Below are positions 17,118-25,077 of a stretch of 64,000 bases of DNA, piece by piece. The stretch's first letter is position 1. Each line of letters begins with the position of its first letter. Source of the stretch: Pinibacter soli (lineage in GTDB: Bacteria; Bacteroidota; Bacteroidia; Chitinophagales; Chitinophagaceae); the NCBI RefSeq assembly GCF_029961145.1, contig NZ_JASBRG010000007.1, forward strand, positions 2,832,189 through 2,896,188. The letters run 5' to 3'. A model generated the notes under the pieces. It worked only from the letters and a program-made list of their open reading frames with translations, did not search any database and had not been told where the DNA came from. Position numbers and translations under genes: made by a program.

Positions 17118-17125
17118 CAAAAATA
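17118..17125 (-). promoter_or_regulatory. Candidate -7 box for leuS, TATTTTTG
   Basis: Matches the Bacteroidota consensus TAnnTTTG on the minus strand; transcription from here would give a leader of about 260 nt. No TTG at the expected upstream spacing was seen. Confidence 0.4.
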
Positions 17126-17147
17126 CGGATTCAGCATTTAAATCCTT

Positions 17148-17155
17148 TACTTTTG
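17148..17155 (+). promoter_or_regulatory. Candidate -7 box for ftsX, TACTTTTG
   Basis: Consensus TAnnTTTG word 42 bases before the ftsX start codon, divergent from the leuS box. No clear -33 element. Confidence 0.45.
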
Positions 17156-17197
17156 CCTGTCTAGCAACGTAATACTAACCAGAAAAATATCAACAGT

Positions 17198-18070
17198 ATG
17201 GCGCAAACCGGAAAAAGTTCCGCAAAAAGATCCAAACCTTCCTATTTCATGTCCATTTTAGGAGTATCGCTGGTGCTTTTTATTCTTGGCATCTGGGGCT
17301 GGATAGCAATCAATGCAAATAAACTTAGCCAGTATTTTAAAGAAAATGTAGAGGTTCGTGTTTACCTGCGCGAAAATATCACTGCAAAGGACAGTGTAAC
17401 CCTTACTCAATATATTGCTAACAAACCTTACGTTAAGGAATATGAATATGTAACAAAAGACCTTGCCCGCAGGAAATTTATTGGGGACGGCAACGAAGAC
17501 TGGAAAAATGTTCTGGACGCAAATCCTCTGCCTGCAAGCATAGATTTCAAACTCCGAAGCGAATATGTTAATACCGATACGCTGGCGACCATTAAAAAAG
17601 ATCTTGAGCAAAACATCTCCGTAAGCGACGTTCAATACCCGCAATCTTTGGTGGACAGCCTTTTGAAGAACATGAGACCGATCAGCCTCGGTTTTCTTGT
17701 TATTGCCATCATATTCTCCATCGTGGTGATTATATTAATTGATAATACCATCCGTTTGGCCATGTTCAGCAACCGTTTTCTTATTAAAACCATGCAAATG
17801 GTGGGTGCGACAAGATGGTTCATCGCGAAACCGATGGATATCCGCGCCATCGTCAACGGTGCCTTGAGCGCTATCCTGGCTTTTATCGGCGTTTTTGGCC
17901 TGGTAGTGTTCTTGGAAAAACAAATACCTGAGCTGAAAGCACTTCGCGATCCGTACTGGTTCTCCATTTTATGCATTGGCTTATTGGTAATCGGCATCTT
18001 CATTTCGCTGGTAAGTACGCACCGTAGCGTGATTAAATACCTGAAGATGAAACTGGACGACTTATATTAA
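17198..18070 (+). CDS. ftsX: Cell division protein FtsX
   Basis: 290 residues. One N-terminal membrane span (YFMSILGVSLVLFILGIWGWIAI), a periplasmic domain (residues about 50-155, VEVRVYLRENITAKD), then three C-terminal spans separated by TMQMVGATRWFI, the classic FtsX/MacB signature. It forms an ABC-type complex with FtsE and controls cell-wall hydrolases at the septum. No ftsE gene is adjacent; unlinked ftsE is usual in this phylum. Followed by DUF3098 and uppP, a gene order common in Bacteroidota. Confidence 0.93.
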   Translation: MAQTGKSSAKRSKPSYFMSILGVSLVLFILGIWGWIAINANKLSQYFKENVEVRVYLRENITAKDSVTLTQYIANKPYVKEYEYVTKDLARRKFIGDGNEDWKNVLDANPLPASIDFKLRSEYVNTDTLATIKKDLEQNISVSDVQYPQSLVDSLLKNMRPISLGFLVIAIIFSIVVIILIDNTIRLAMFSNRFLIKTMQMVGATRWFIAKPMDIRAIVNGALSAILAFIGVFGLVVFLEKQIPELKALRDPYWFSILCIGLLVIGIFISLVSTHRSVIKYLKMKLDDLY

Positions 18071-18075
18071 TAGCA

Positions 18076-18174
18076 GAGTTATTGAATAATCGAATAACTG
18101 AAGGTTGAAATACTAAAGGTTTGATAAAATGTAAACGTTCAGTTATTCAATTATTCAGTTTATTCAATTATTGC
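18076..18174. repeat. Word-repeat inverted repeat, ATAACTGA type
   Basis: Left arm 18076-18104 (GAGTTATTGAATAATCG and on); right arm 18136-18174 (CAGTTATTCAATTATTCAG and on). It fills the gap between ftsX and the DUF3098 gene. Confidence 0.85.
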
Positions 18175-18203
18175 TATATTGCGCACCTAAGTTTTTAATC
18201 TAT

Positions 18204-18467
18204 ATGAGCGAAAAGAAAGTAATTACTGCAAAAAAAAGCAGCTCAAGCAATCTTGTACTAGGTAAGGAAAATTTCATGTGGATGTTGGTTGGCGTTGCCA
18301 TCATTGCTTTGGGAATGTTGCTGATGGCCGGAGGCAAAAGCAGTAATCCAGCAGAATTTAACCAAAACGAAGTGTACAGCACACGCCGTATCACCATTGC
18401 TCCATTGTTGATCATCATTGGTCTTGGAGTGGAAGTTTTCGCGATATTCAAAAAGCCAAAAGCTTAA
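18204..18467 (+). CDS. DUF3098 small membrane protein
   Basis: 87 residues from the ATG at 18204; an upstream in-frame TTG would extend into the repeat. Two hydrophobic spans (FMWMLVGVAIIALGMLLMAGG and IAPLLIIIGLGVEVFAIF) are joined by the polar link SNPAEFNQNEVYSTRRIT, the hallmark of DUF3098. The family is found almost only in Bacteroidota, typically between ftsX and uppP as here, hinting at a role in division or cell-wall lipid handling. Function is not established. Confidence 0.9.
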   Translation: MSEKKVITAKKSSSSNLVLGKENFMWMLVGVAIIALGMLLMAGGKSSNPAEFNQNEVYSTRRITIAPLLIIIGLGVEVFAIFKKPKA

Positions 18468-18490
18468 TATCTTTAATATAATATTGAAAA

Positions 18491-18517
18491 GCGATACCGA
18501 AAGGTGTCGCTTTTTTT
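18491..18517 (+). terminator. Terminator after DUF3098 gene
   Basis: Stem GCGATACC / GGTGTCGC (one G-U pair), GAAA tetraloop, then seven T. Confidence 0.9.
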
Positions 18518-18533
18518 GTTTAGGTTCGGTTTA

Positions 18534-18610
18534 AAAACCTGCCAGGTCTCGTAACCTGGAACACCTCAATTCCTGATTTTTAATTCCTAATTCCTAATTA
18601 ATTATTATTT
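18534..18610. repeat. CCAGGT/ACCTGG hairpin plus AATTCCTA word repeat
   Basis: Inverted pair CCAGGT..ACCTGG at 18542-18559 followed by TAATTCC/TAATTCCTAATT units at 18569-18610, one arm of the AATTAGGA word family. It ends about 50 bases before uppP. Confidence 0.65.
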
Positions 18611-18657
18611 ACTTTCCTTTCCTTGATTATTTTTATGCCTTTATAAACACAACCCAC

Positions 18658-19452
18658 ATGAATTTCATTCAAGTTATTATTCTTGCCATCGTAGAAGGTA
18701 TTACCGAATTCTTACCCGTTTCGTCAACCGGCCATATGATTGTTACCAGTTCTTTAATGGGAATTGAGTCAAATAACTTCGTAAAACTTTTTGAAGTATG
18801 TATCCAATTGGGTGCCATTCTTGCGGTAGTGGTTTTATTCTGGAAAAAATTCTTTGATTTCTCCCGCTGGCAGTTTTACATAAAGCTTATCGTTGCCGTA
18901 ATTCCGGCGCTTATTTTCGGAGCTTTGTTTAGTCATAAGATCAAAAGTCTGATGGAAAGCAATGTAACCGTTGCCATCAGCCTGCTTGTGGGCGGTATCG
19001 TTTTGCTTTTCATCGATAATGCATTTAAAAATCCTGTTATTAAGGACGAGCAGCACGTTACGTATCCAAAAGCATTTGTAATAGGCATCTGGCAGTGTTT
19101 GGCGATGATTCCCGGTGTGAGCAGAAGTGCTTCTTCCATTATTGGAGGTATGCAGCAAAAACTGACACGCAGTGCAGCAGCCGAGTTTTCATTCTTTCTT
19201 GCGGTGCCCACCATGTTTGCTGCTACTGCAAAGGATTTGCTGGACTGGTACAAGGAGAAAGGAGCTATTTCCGGCGAGGAAATAAAATTTCTTGCTGCTG
19301 GCAATATCATTGCATTTATTGTTGCTGTGCTTGCGATTAAATTCTTTATAGACTATTTAAAAAAATACGGTTTCAAACTGTTCGGCTACTATAGAATTTT
19401 GGCGGGCATTGTGATTTTGTTATTGGTATGGAAGGGAGTGATTGGGTCTTAG
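18658..19452 (+). CDS. uppP: Undecaprenyl-diphosphatase
   Basis: 264 residues, inner-membrane enzyme that dephosphorylates undecaprenyl pyrophosphate to recycle the cell-wall lipid carrier; high expression gives bacitracin resistance. The two catalytic signatures are clear: [17 protein letters not shown] at residues 13-29 and the [13 protein letters not shown] segment near 148-160. About seven to eight membrane spans. Length agrees with the family (about 265). Confidence 0.96.
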   Translation: MNFIQVIILAIVEGITEFLPVSSTGHMIVTSSLMGIESNNFVKLFEVCIQLGAILAVVVLFWKKFFDFSRWQFYIKLIVAVIPALIFGALFSHKIKSLMESNVTVAISLLVGGIVLLFIDNAFKNPVIKDEQHVTYPKAFVIGIWQCLAMIPGVSRSASSIIGGMQQKLTRSAAAEFSFFLAVPTMFAATAKDLLDWYKEKGAISGEEIKFLAAGNIIAFIVAVLAIKFFIDYLKKYGFKLFGYYRILAGIVILLLVWKGVIGS

Positions 19453-19461
19453 GATGTGTTC

Positions 19462-19560
19462 TTTACCACTAAGACACTAAGGACACTAAGCCCCACTAAG
19501 GGGTTCCCGATAAGCGGGTTTTCTTAGTGAAGCTTTGTGCCCTTAGTGCCTTAGTGGTAA
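19462..19560. repeat. Word-repeat inverted repeat, CACTAAG type
   Basis: Left arm 19462-19490 (ACCACTAAGACACTAAGG and on) and right arm 19523-19560 (CTTAGTG..CCTTAGTGGTAA). Within the loop CCCACTAAGGGG and CCCGATAAGCGGG form small hairpins. Confidence 0.87.
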
Positions 19561-19601
19561 TATTTGGCCGAATAGCATTGTTTCACCACTCACTTTAATT
19601 T

Positions 19602-20909
19602 ATGCAAACAGCATCAAAAAAAGTCATCAACGGTTGGGCCATGTACGATTGGGCCAACAGCGTTTATAATCTTGTAATCACTACAACGTTCTTCCCTATC
19701 TATTTTACCTCAGTAACCAAAAGCCATTTTGGATCGGAGAATATTCCTTTTCTGGGTAGAACCTTTGTAAACTCTTCTCTGTATGATTACACGCTGGCAG
19801 TTGCCTATTTATTCATTGCATTACTATACCCCATTCTTACATCCATTGCAGATACAAGAGGCAACAAAATAAACTTCATGAAGTTCTTTTGCTACATGGG
19901 TTCTATTGGTTGCGCTTGCTTGTACTTTTTTAAAGGCGCCAATTTATGGTGGGGAATCATCTGCTTCATGCTTGCAGCCATGGGTTATGTAGGCAGTCTG
20001 GTTTTTTACAACGCTTATCTTCCCGAAATCGCAGCCCCGGAAGATCAGGACCGTGTAAGCGCCAAAGGCTTTTCAATGGGTTACATTGGTAGTGTAATAC
20101 TTCAGATGATTGGCTTTGCGTTGGTGGTTGTAATGAAGGACAATTCTGCGCTTGCATCCCGGATAACTTTCTTGCTTGTGGGTATTTGGTGGATCAGCTT
20201 TGCACAGATAACGTTCTCCGTGCTACCTAAAGTGAACAAAGAGTCTGTAAAGAGGATCAACATTTTTACAGATGGTTTTACCGAAGTGAAAAAAGTGTAT
20301 GGCGAAGTAAAGAAACTGCCGGTGCTTAAAAGATTTCTGCGTGCGTTCTTCTTCTATAGCATGGGCGTACAAACAGTAATGCTAGCGGCTACTTTATTCG
20401 GAAGCAAATTGCTCGGGCTCCCAGATACAAAACTTATTATCACTGTTGTACTTATCCAATTGGTGGCGATTCCCGGAGCTATTATGATGAGCCGCTTATC
20501 CGCAGTTTATGGAAACATAAAGGTTTTGATGGGCGTGGTTCTGTTCTGGATTGGCATTTGTGTGGCAGCTTATTATACCGCTCAATTCAAAGAAAATGGA
20601 GGGGACCCGGAATACGGATTTTATGGACTTGCCATTGCCGTTGGCCTTGTCATGGGCGGCATTCAATCGCTTAGCCGTTCTACCTATTCAAAACTAATGC
20701 CCCAAACAAAAGATACCGCTTCCTACTTTAGCTATTACGATTTGACTGAAAAAATAGCGATCGTGATCGGCATGTTCAGCTTTGGTTTTATTGAGGAGTT
20801 ATCGGGCAGTATGAAAAACTCCGTTCTGTCATTGATCGTTTTCTTTGTAATAGGCCTGGTTTGGCTATATTCAGCGTTGAAAGTGTCAAACGTGAATCGT
20901 CAATCTTGA
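19602..20909 (+). CDS. MFS transporter, Atg22/UMF1 type
   Basis: 435 residues with about twelve membrane spans. The start VINGWAMYDWANSVYNLVITTTFFPIYF is the signature of the UMF1 (Atg22-like) branch of the major facilitator superfamily, and GGIQSLSRSTYSKLMP in the second half is also conserved there. Fungal Atg22 exports amino acids from vacuoles; bacterial substrates are unknown. The last codons fall within an inverted repeat (20885-20953). Confidence 0.88.
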   Translation: MQTASKKVINGWAMYDWANSVYNLVITTTFFPIYFTSVTKSHFGSENIPFLGRTFVNSSLYDYTLAVAYLFIALLYPILTSIADTRGNKINFMKFFCYMGSIGCACLYFFKGANLWWGIICFMLAAMGYVGSLVFYNAYLPEIAAPEDQDRVSAKGFSMGYIGSVILQMIGFALVVVMKDNSALASRITFLLVGIWWISFAQITFSVLPKVNKESVKRINIFTDGFTEVKKVYGEVKKLPVLKRFLRAFFFYSMGVQTVMLAATLFGSKLLGLPDTKLIITVVLIQLVAIPGAIMMSRLSAVYGNIKVLMGVVLFWIGICVAAYYTAQFKENGGDPEYGFYGLAIAVGLVMGGIQSLSRSTYSKLMPQTKDTASYFSYYDLTEKIAIVIGMFSFGFIEELSGSMKNSVLSLIVFFVIGLVWLYSALKVSNVNRQS

Positions 20910-20953
20910 ATGGGTAGACTCAGGGCGTACAACCTGCATTCACGTTTCACGAC
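20885..20953. repeat. Word-repeat inverted repeat overlapping a gene end, ACGTGAATC type
   Basis: Left arm (AAACGTGAATCGTCAATC) lies inside the last codons of the MFS gene; right arm CTGCATTCACGTTTCACGA at 20935-20953. The same 19 bases occur at 61141-61159. Confidence 0.8.
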
Positions 20954-20969
20954 TACAAAACTTCTTACT

Positions 20970-21812
20970 ATGCAACTCTATTCCATACACACAGGTAATT
21001 TTAAACTCGATGGCGGCGCTATGTTTGGCGTGGTACCAAAGAGCATTTGGAACAAATTGAATCCCGCAGATGAAAACAATCTTTGCAACTGGGCTATGCG
21101 TTGTTTGCTCATTCAGGATGGCAACAGGTTAATTCTGGTCGACAATGGGATTGGCGATAAACAAGACGCTAAATTCATGGGGCACTATTTTCTGAATGGT
21201 GACGACACTTTAGATAAATCGCTTGCCAGACAAGGGTTCCACAGAAATGATATTACCGATGTTTTTCTAACGCATCTTCATTTTGATCATTGCGGCGGCA
21301 GCATTGTACGCGAAGGCGACAAACTCGTTCCGGCTTTCAAAAATGCTATATACTGGAGCAATGAGAGACATTGGGAATGGGCAACGAAACCCAATGAACG
21401 CGAAAAAGCATCTTTCTTAAAAGAAAATATTCTACCCATTCAAGAAAGCGGTCAACTGAAATTTATTGAGGATAACGGTGTACTGGCTTCATTTACCGAC
21501 AATATCAAGGTCCGTTTTGCCAACGGCCACACAGACGCCATGATGCTGCCGCAGCTTTCTTATAAGGGAAAAACAATCGTTTATATGGCAGATCTTCTGC
21601 CTTCTACCGGCCACATTCCTTTGCCGTATGTAATGGCTTACGACATGTTTCCCCTCACGACTTTACAGGAGAAAAAGGCTTTTTTACAGGAGGCTCAGCA
21701 AAATGAATACATTCTTTTCTTTGAGCACGACCTGAAAACCGAGTGCTGCACGCTTGTGCAAACGGAGAAAGGTATCCGCGCCGGTGACTCGTTTCTGCTG
21801 TCGGAGGTGTAA
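20970..21812 (+). CDS. Metallo-beta-lactamase-fold hydrolase
   Basis: 280 residues from the ATG at 20970 (an in-frame start at 20910 would translate repeat DNA). The zinc motif is THLHFDHCGG (HXHXDH) near residue 104, with further ligands ANGHTDAM and the C-terminal FFEHD. The layout resembles the lactonase/quorum-quenching and carbapenem-inactive branches of the fold; a natural substrate cannot be named. No signal peptide, so cytoplasmic. Confidence 0.87.
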   Translation: MQLYSIHTGNFKLDGGAMFGVVPKSIWNKLNPADENNLCNWAMRCLLIQDGNRLILVDNGIGDKQDAKFMGHYFLNGDDTLDKSLARQGFHRNDITDVFLTHLHFDHCGGSIVREGDKLVPAFKNAIYWSNERHWEWATKPNEREKASFLKENILPIQESGQLKFIEDNGVLASFTDNIKVRFANGHTDAMMLPQLSYKGKTIVYMADLLPSTGHIPLPYVMAYDMFPLTTLQEKKAFLQEAQQNEYILFFEHDLKTECCTLVQTEKGIRAGDSFLLSEV

Positions 21813-21818
21813 CGGGAC

Positions 21819-21908
21819 CGGTGAATAGTGAATAATGAACGGGTTGCTGACTGCCGGAGAACCAAATAATCGGCAACTTATTCACAATTAACGATTCACC
21901 ATTCACCT
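21819..21908. repeat. Word-repeat inverted repeat, GTGAATAGTGAAT type
   Basis: Left arm GGTGAATAGTGAATAATGAA at 21820-21839; right arm 21879-21908 (TTATTCACAATTAACGATTC and on). It ends 26 bases before the glyS start codon. Confidence 0.82.
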
Positions 21909-21916
21909 TTGACGTT

Positions 21917-21924
21917 TATATTTG
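21917..21924 (+). promoter_or_regulatory. Candidate -7 box TATATTTG close to the glyS start
   Basis: Perfect TAnnTTTG word whose last base is 9 bases before the glyS ATG, implying a leader of only a few bases. No -33 TTG at the usual spacing. Confidence 0.45.
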
Positions 21925-21933
21925 CACATTCTT

Positions 21934-23376
21934 ATGGCAACAGACAATAACAAATTTCAGGCGATCATTTCACACTGCAAGGAGTACGGATTCATTTTCC
22001 AATCCAGCGAAATCTATGATGGATTAAGTGCGGTTTATGACTACGGTCAAAATGGTAGTGAGCTGAAAAGAAATATTCGTGATTATTGGTGGAAGAGCAT
22101 GACGCAGTTCCATGAAAATATCGTAGGCATCGATGCAGCCATTTTCATGCATCCTACCACATGGAAAGCGAGCGGGCACGTGGACAATTTCAGCGACCCT
22201 ATGATCGACAACAAGGATAGCAAAAAACGCTACCGCGTGGATCACCTTATTGAGGCGCATGCCGAGAAACTAGCTCTTGAAGGTAAAAAGGAAGAAGAGG
22301 CTGCACTGTTGCAATCAATGGACAACCTGCTTGCCAAAGATGATTTTGACGGACTGAAAAGATTAATCGAAGACAACAAAATAAAATGCAGCGTCAGCGG
22401 CACTGCTCACTGGACAGATATTCGCCAGTTTAACCTGATGTTCTCTACCCAGCTTGGAAGTGTTGCTGAGGAAGCCAGCGAAATTTACCTGAGACCGGAA
22501 ACGGCGCAGGGTATTTTTGTTAATTTCCTTAACGTTCAGAAAACCGGCCGCATGAAAATACCTTTCGGTATTGCGCAGGTTGGTAAAGCTTTCCGTAACG
22601 AAATCGTTGCACGTCAGTTCGTTTTCCGTATGAGGGAGTTCGAGCAAATGGAAATGCAGTTCTTTGTTCGCCCTGGTACTCAAAAAGAATGGTACGAATA
22701 TTGGAAAGCTGAAAGAATGAAATGGCACCTGAGCCTTGGCATTTCACCCGATAAATATCGTTTCCACGACCACGTAAAGCTGGCATTTTATGCCGATGCA
22801 GCGTGCGATATCGAATACGATTTCCCTATCGGCTTTAAAGAGGTGGAAGGTATACATTCGAGGACGGATCACGATCTTAGCCGTCACCAGGAGTACAGCA
22901 AGAAAAAGATGCAGTATTTCGATACGGAGATAAACCAGAATTATATACCCTACGTTATTGAAACATCTATTGGCCTTGACAGAACGGTATTGATGGTTCT
23001 CAGCGAAGCATACGCAGAAGAGGATCTAAGCACAGAAGATAAGAAAGACAGCCGCGTTGTATTAAAATTTCCGGCCAAATTAGCTCCGATTAAGTTGGCT
23101 GTTCTTCCACTGACAAAAAAAGATGGTCTTCCAGAAATAGCAAGGGAAATCATGGACGGTTGCAAAAAAAGTTTCCGTTGTTTTTACGAAGAAAAAGATA
23201 CTATTGGAAAACGCTATCGCAGGATGGATGCGTTAGGAACGCCTTTCTGTGTAACTGTTGACCACCAGACAAAAGAAGACAATACTGTAACGATACGTTA
23301 TCGCGACAGTATGCAACAGGAAAGAATTCCAATTGCAGAAATCAGTAGAATTATAAACGAGGCAATCGATCAATAG
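21934..23376 (+). CDS. glyS: Glycine--tRNA ligase, single-chain dimeric type
   Basis: 480 residues from the ATG at 21934. Class II synthetase of the eukaryote-like alpha-2 type. Motif 2 region is FRNEIVARQFVFRMREFEQMEMQFF, motif 3 is the IGLDRTVLMVL stretch, and the anticodon-binding domain spans the last 100 residues (LAPIKLAVLPLTKKDGLPE). Residues for the glycine pocket (RPETAQGIFVNF) are present. It charges tRNA-Gly. An upstream TTG in frame is rejected because it lies in the promoter-like box. Confidence 0.96.
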   Translation: MATDNNKFQAIISHCKEYGFIFQSSEIYDGLSAVYDYGQNGSELKRNIRDYWWKSMTQFHENIVGIDAAIFMHPTTWKASGHVDNFSDPMIDNKDSKKRYRVDHLIEAHAEKLALEGKKEEEAALLQSMDNLLAKDDFDGLKRLIEDNKIKCSVSGTAHWTDIRQFNLMFSTQLGSVAEEASEIYLRPETAQGIFVNFLNVQKTGRMKIPFGIAQVGKAFRNEIVARQFVFRMREFEQMEMQFFVRPGTQKEWYEYWKAERMKWHLSLGISPDKYRFHDHVKLAFYADAACDIEYDFPIGFKEVEGIHSRTDHDLSRHQEYSKKKMQYFDTEINQNYIPYVIETSIGLDRTVLMVLSEAYAEEDLSTEDKKDSRVVLKFPAKLAPIKLAVLPLTKKDGLPEIAREIMDGCKKSFRCFYEEKDTIGKRYRRMDALGTPFCVTVDHQTKEDNTVTIRYRDSMQQERIPIAEISRIINEAIDQ

Positions 23377-23394
23377 TTTCTACTATCAATATAT

Positions 23395-23429
23395 TTCAAC
23401 GGACAGTTTTATCCGGACTGTCCGTTGAA
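23395..23429 (+). terminator. Hairpin after glyS
   Basis: Perfect 12-base stem TTCAACGGACAG / CTGTCCGTTGAA with an 11-base loop. No T run follows, so it may act in mRNA 3'-end stability or as a weak terminator. Confidence 0.55.
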
Positions 23430-23511
23430 TCCCAAAAGTCCGTAATTCTATGAAAGCTATCAACGATCACTTATCCTAAGAAGATTATTAATATTTATTT
23501 TATAGAATGCG

Positions 23512-23823
23512 ATGCTAGCTATTATAATCAAATTAGATCTGATCTGGGTTATTGCAGGGATAATCATCTTGCCGATAATTGGTTTTATGTTCAGATTCAG
23601 CAAAAAGTCCCTCGAAAAAAAGAGGATTGAAGTACTGGAAAGAGAAATGGTGGAGAGCCATGCGGAAATTCTTGCACTGCAGGAGCAGATTGCTACTATG
23701 CAGTCAGCAGCTTCCGGCACCTCTGATGCTCCCGTGGTATCACTCAAAGAAAGTAGTTCATCGAAAAAATACCCTCCGAAGGACTCGGGAAGCACTGGTG
23801 GCGCCTTGAAGCTTTTACTATAA
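23512..23823 (+). CDS. Small membrane protein with coiled coil, paralogue 1
   Basis: 103 residues. One N-terminal membrane span (LIWVIAGIIILPIIGFMF), a basic turn (SKKSLEKKR), then a short coiled coil (IEVLEREMVESHAEILALQEQIATM) and a Ser/Lys-rich disordered tail. The next gene encodes the same layout with a matching coil. Could be a small membrane scaffold; no family recognised. Confidence 0.68.
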   Translation: MLAIIIKLDLIWVIAGIIILPIIGFMFRFSKKSLEKKRIEVLEREMVESHAEILALQEQIATMQSAASGTSDAPVVSLKESSSSKKYPPKDSGSTGGALKLLL

Positions 23824-23893
23824 TTAATCGAGGATTTCTACTATTGCAAGTACAGTACCCTAACCTTAATTTGTGATACTAATTTTTTACCCT

Positions 23894-24178
23894 ATGCTAT
23901 ACATTGGAATCAGTCTGTCAACGATTGTTTGCATCGCTGCTGCCTTAACCGTAGGATTCTCATCCGGGCTCATGGTTAGAAAAGCCATAATAAGAAAGCT
24001 GAAAAGATCCGTTTTGGAACTTGAGACCGAAATGGTTGAAAATCATGCAGATATTCTCAAATTAACCGAACAGATCGCACGCATGGAAAACGAAGGCTGT
24101 AAAGTGGATGTACCGGTAATCACCATCGGCTCTTCTAAAATCCAGGGTGGTAAAACCGGAGTCAGCAAATCCAGCTAA
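23894..24178 (+). CDS. Small membrane protein with coiled coil, paralogue 2
   Basis: 94 residues from the ATG at 23894. Membrane span ISLSTIVCIAAALTVGFSSG, basic segment RKAIIRKLKRS, then the coil LELETEMVENHADILKLTEQIARME, which matches the neighbour (E-M-V-E-x-H-A-x-I-L-x-L-x-E-Q-I-A-x-M). A tandem duplication is the simplest reading. The convergent flavin reductase gene starts 8 bases beyond its stop. Confidence 0.67.
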   Translation: MLYIGISLSTIVCIAAALTVGFSSGLMVRKAIIRKLKRSVLELETEMVENHADILKLTEQIARMENEGCKVDVPVITIGSSKIQGGKTGVSKSS

Positions 24179-24186
24179 CATATCCG

Positions 24187-24930
24187 TTACCCATATAGTT
24201 CGAGGTGTATGTCTTTTTTGTCATACCCCAGGCTCAGGATGCGCTGTTTCGCCTCATCAATCATGTTCTTCCATCCGCACAAATAAAAGTGAGCGGGCCT
24301 TAAAAAAGGGTCAGCAGCGTTTTTATTATTGGTGCAAATGTCTTCATAAACAGCATGTACATAACCCTTCCTCACGAGGTCATTTCCTTCCTCACGGGAA
24401 AAGGTTGGCAAGTATTTAAAGGTACTAAGCTGACTTTCAAGTTCTTGCATTTCATTTTTATATAAAGCATCTCCACATTTTCTACATCCGAAGATCAGAT
24501 AGATATTCTTGTGGGGGATATTATTGTTCAAAATATGCCTCACCATCGCCCTGAATGGCGCAATGCCTGTGCCCGTGCAAATAAAATACAAGTCTTTTTC
24601 TATAACCTGAGGTAAAGTAAAGACACCTTGAGGGCCGCGTAATGTCAGTTCGGAGCCAACAGTTACTTCATTAAATAAATAAGTAGTGCCTAAACCGCCT
24701 TCCAGCAATACGATCACCAACTCAATTACGTTTGTGCCATCCGGCCAGGAAGCGATTGAATAGCTTCGCCATCTTTTATTTTTCAGTTCATGAATGGGGA
24801 GATCGAGGGTTACAAACTGACCAGGGGAAAAATCAAATTTTTCCAGTTCCGGCACTTGTATCCAGAAACGCCTTGTGGCATTTGTCTCATCCTGAATTTT
24901 GATAACTTTTCCAGTAAGCCAAGGTAGCAT
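24187..24930 (-). CDS. Ferredoxin/flavodoxin--NAD(P)H reductase-type flavoprotein
   Basis: 247 residues, two-domain FNR fold. The FAD domain has the RSYSIAS motif (residues about 54-60) and the NAD(P) domain has CTGTGIAPFRAM (about 111-122) and a C-terminal HLELYG. It lacks iron-sulfur cysteines, so it should work with a separate ferredoxin, flavodoxin or oxygenase partner. The final residue context is unlike plant FNR (no terminal Tyr); substrate is open. Single gene, convergent with the membrane-protein pair. Confidence 0.86.
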   Translation of the reverse strand: MLPWLTGKVIKIQDETNATRRFWIQVPELEKFDFSPGQFVTLDLPIHELKNKRWRSYSIASWPDGTNVIELVIVLLEGGLGTTYLFNEVTVGSELTLRGPQGVFTLPQVIEKDLYFICTGTGIAPFRAMVRHILNNNIPHKNIYLIFGCRKCGDALYKNEMQELESQLSTFKYLPTFSREEGNDLVRKGYVHAVYEDICTNNKNAADPFLRPAHFYLCGWKNMIDEAKQRILSLGYDKKDIHLELYG

Positions 24931-24956
24931 GATTAGATGTTTGAGTTTTGAAGGTT

Positions 24957-25028
24957 AAATAATTGAATGATTGAATAACCGGTGCAATGTCAACATTCAG
25001 TCCCAACTATTCAATGATTCGATTATTA
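24957..25028. repeat. Word-repeat inverted repeat, AATTGAATGA type
   Basis: Left arm 24957-24980 (AATAATTGAATGATTGAATA and on); right arm 25005-25027 (TATTCAATGATTCGATTATT). Confidence 0.83.
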
Positions 25029-25077
25029 ATCCCGTGTAAATCAGCATGATCCTTGTCAACGCTGTTCCGGTGCTTTA

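Larger units (their letters stand above)
16853..17197. other. Divergent 345-bp intergenic region of leuS and ftsX
   Basis: No coding region. It contains two back-to-back TAnnTTTG boxes, one for each direction (17118-17125 minus, 17148-17155 plus), and a structured stretch at 16900-16980 that would lie in the leuS leader. Confidence 0.7.

Noticed and set aside
21922-21933. Alternative TTG start four codons upstream in glyS
   Set aside because: The TTG lies in the promoter-like TATATTTG word; the ATG at 21934 is a normal start.
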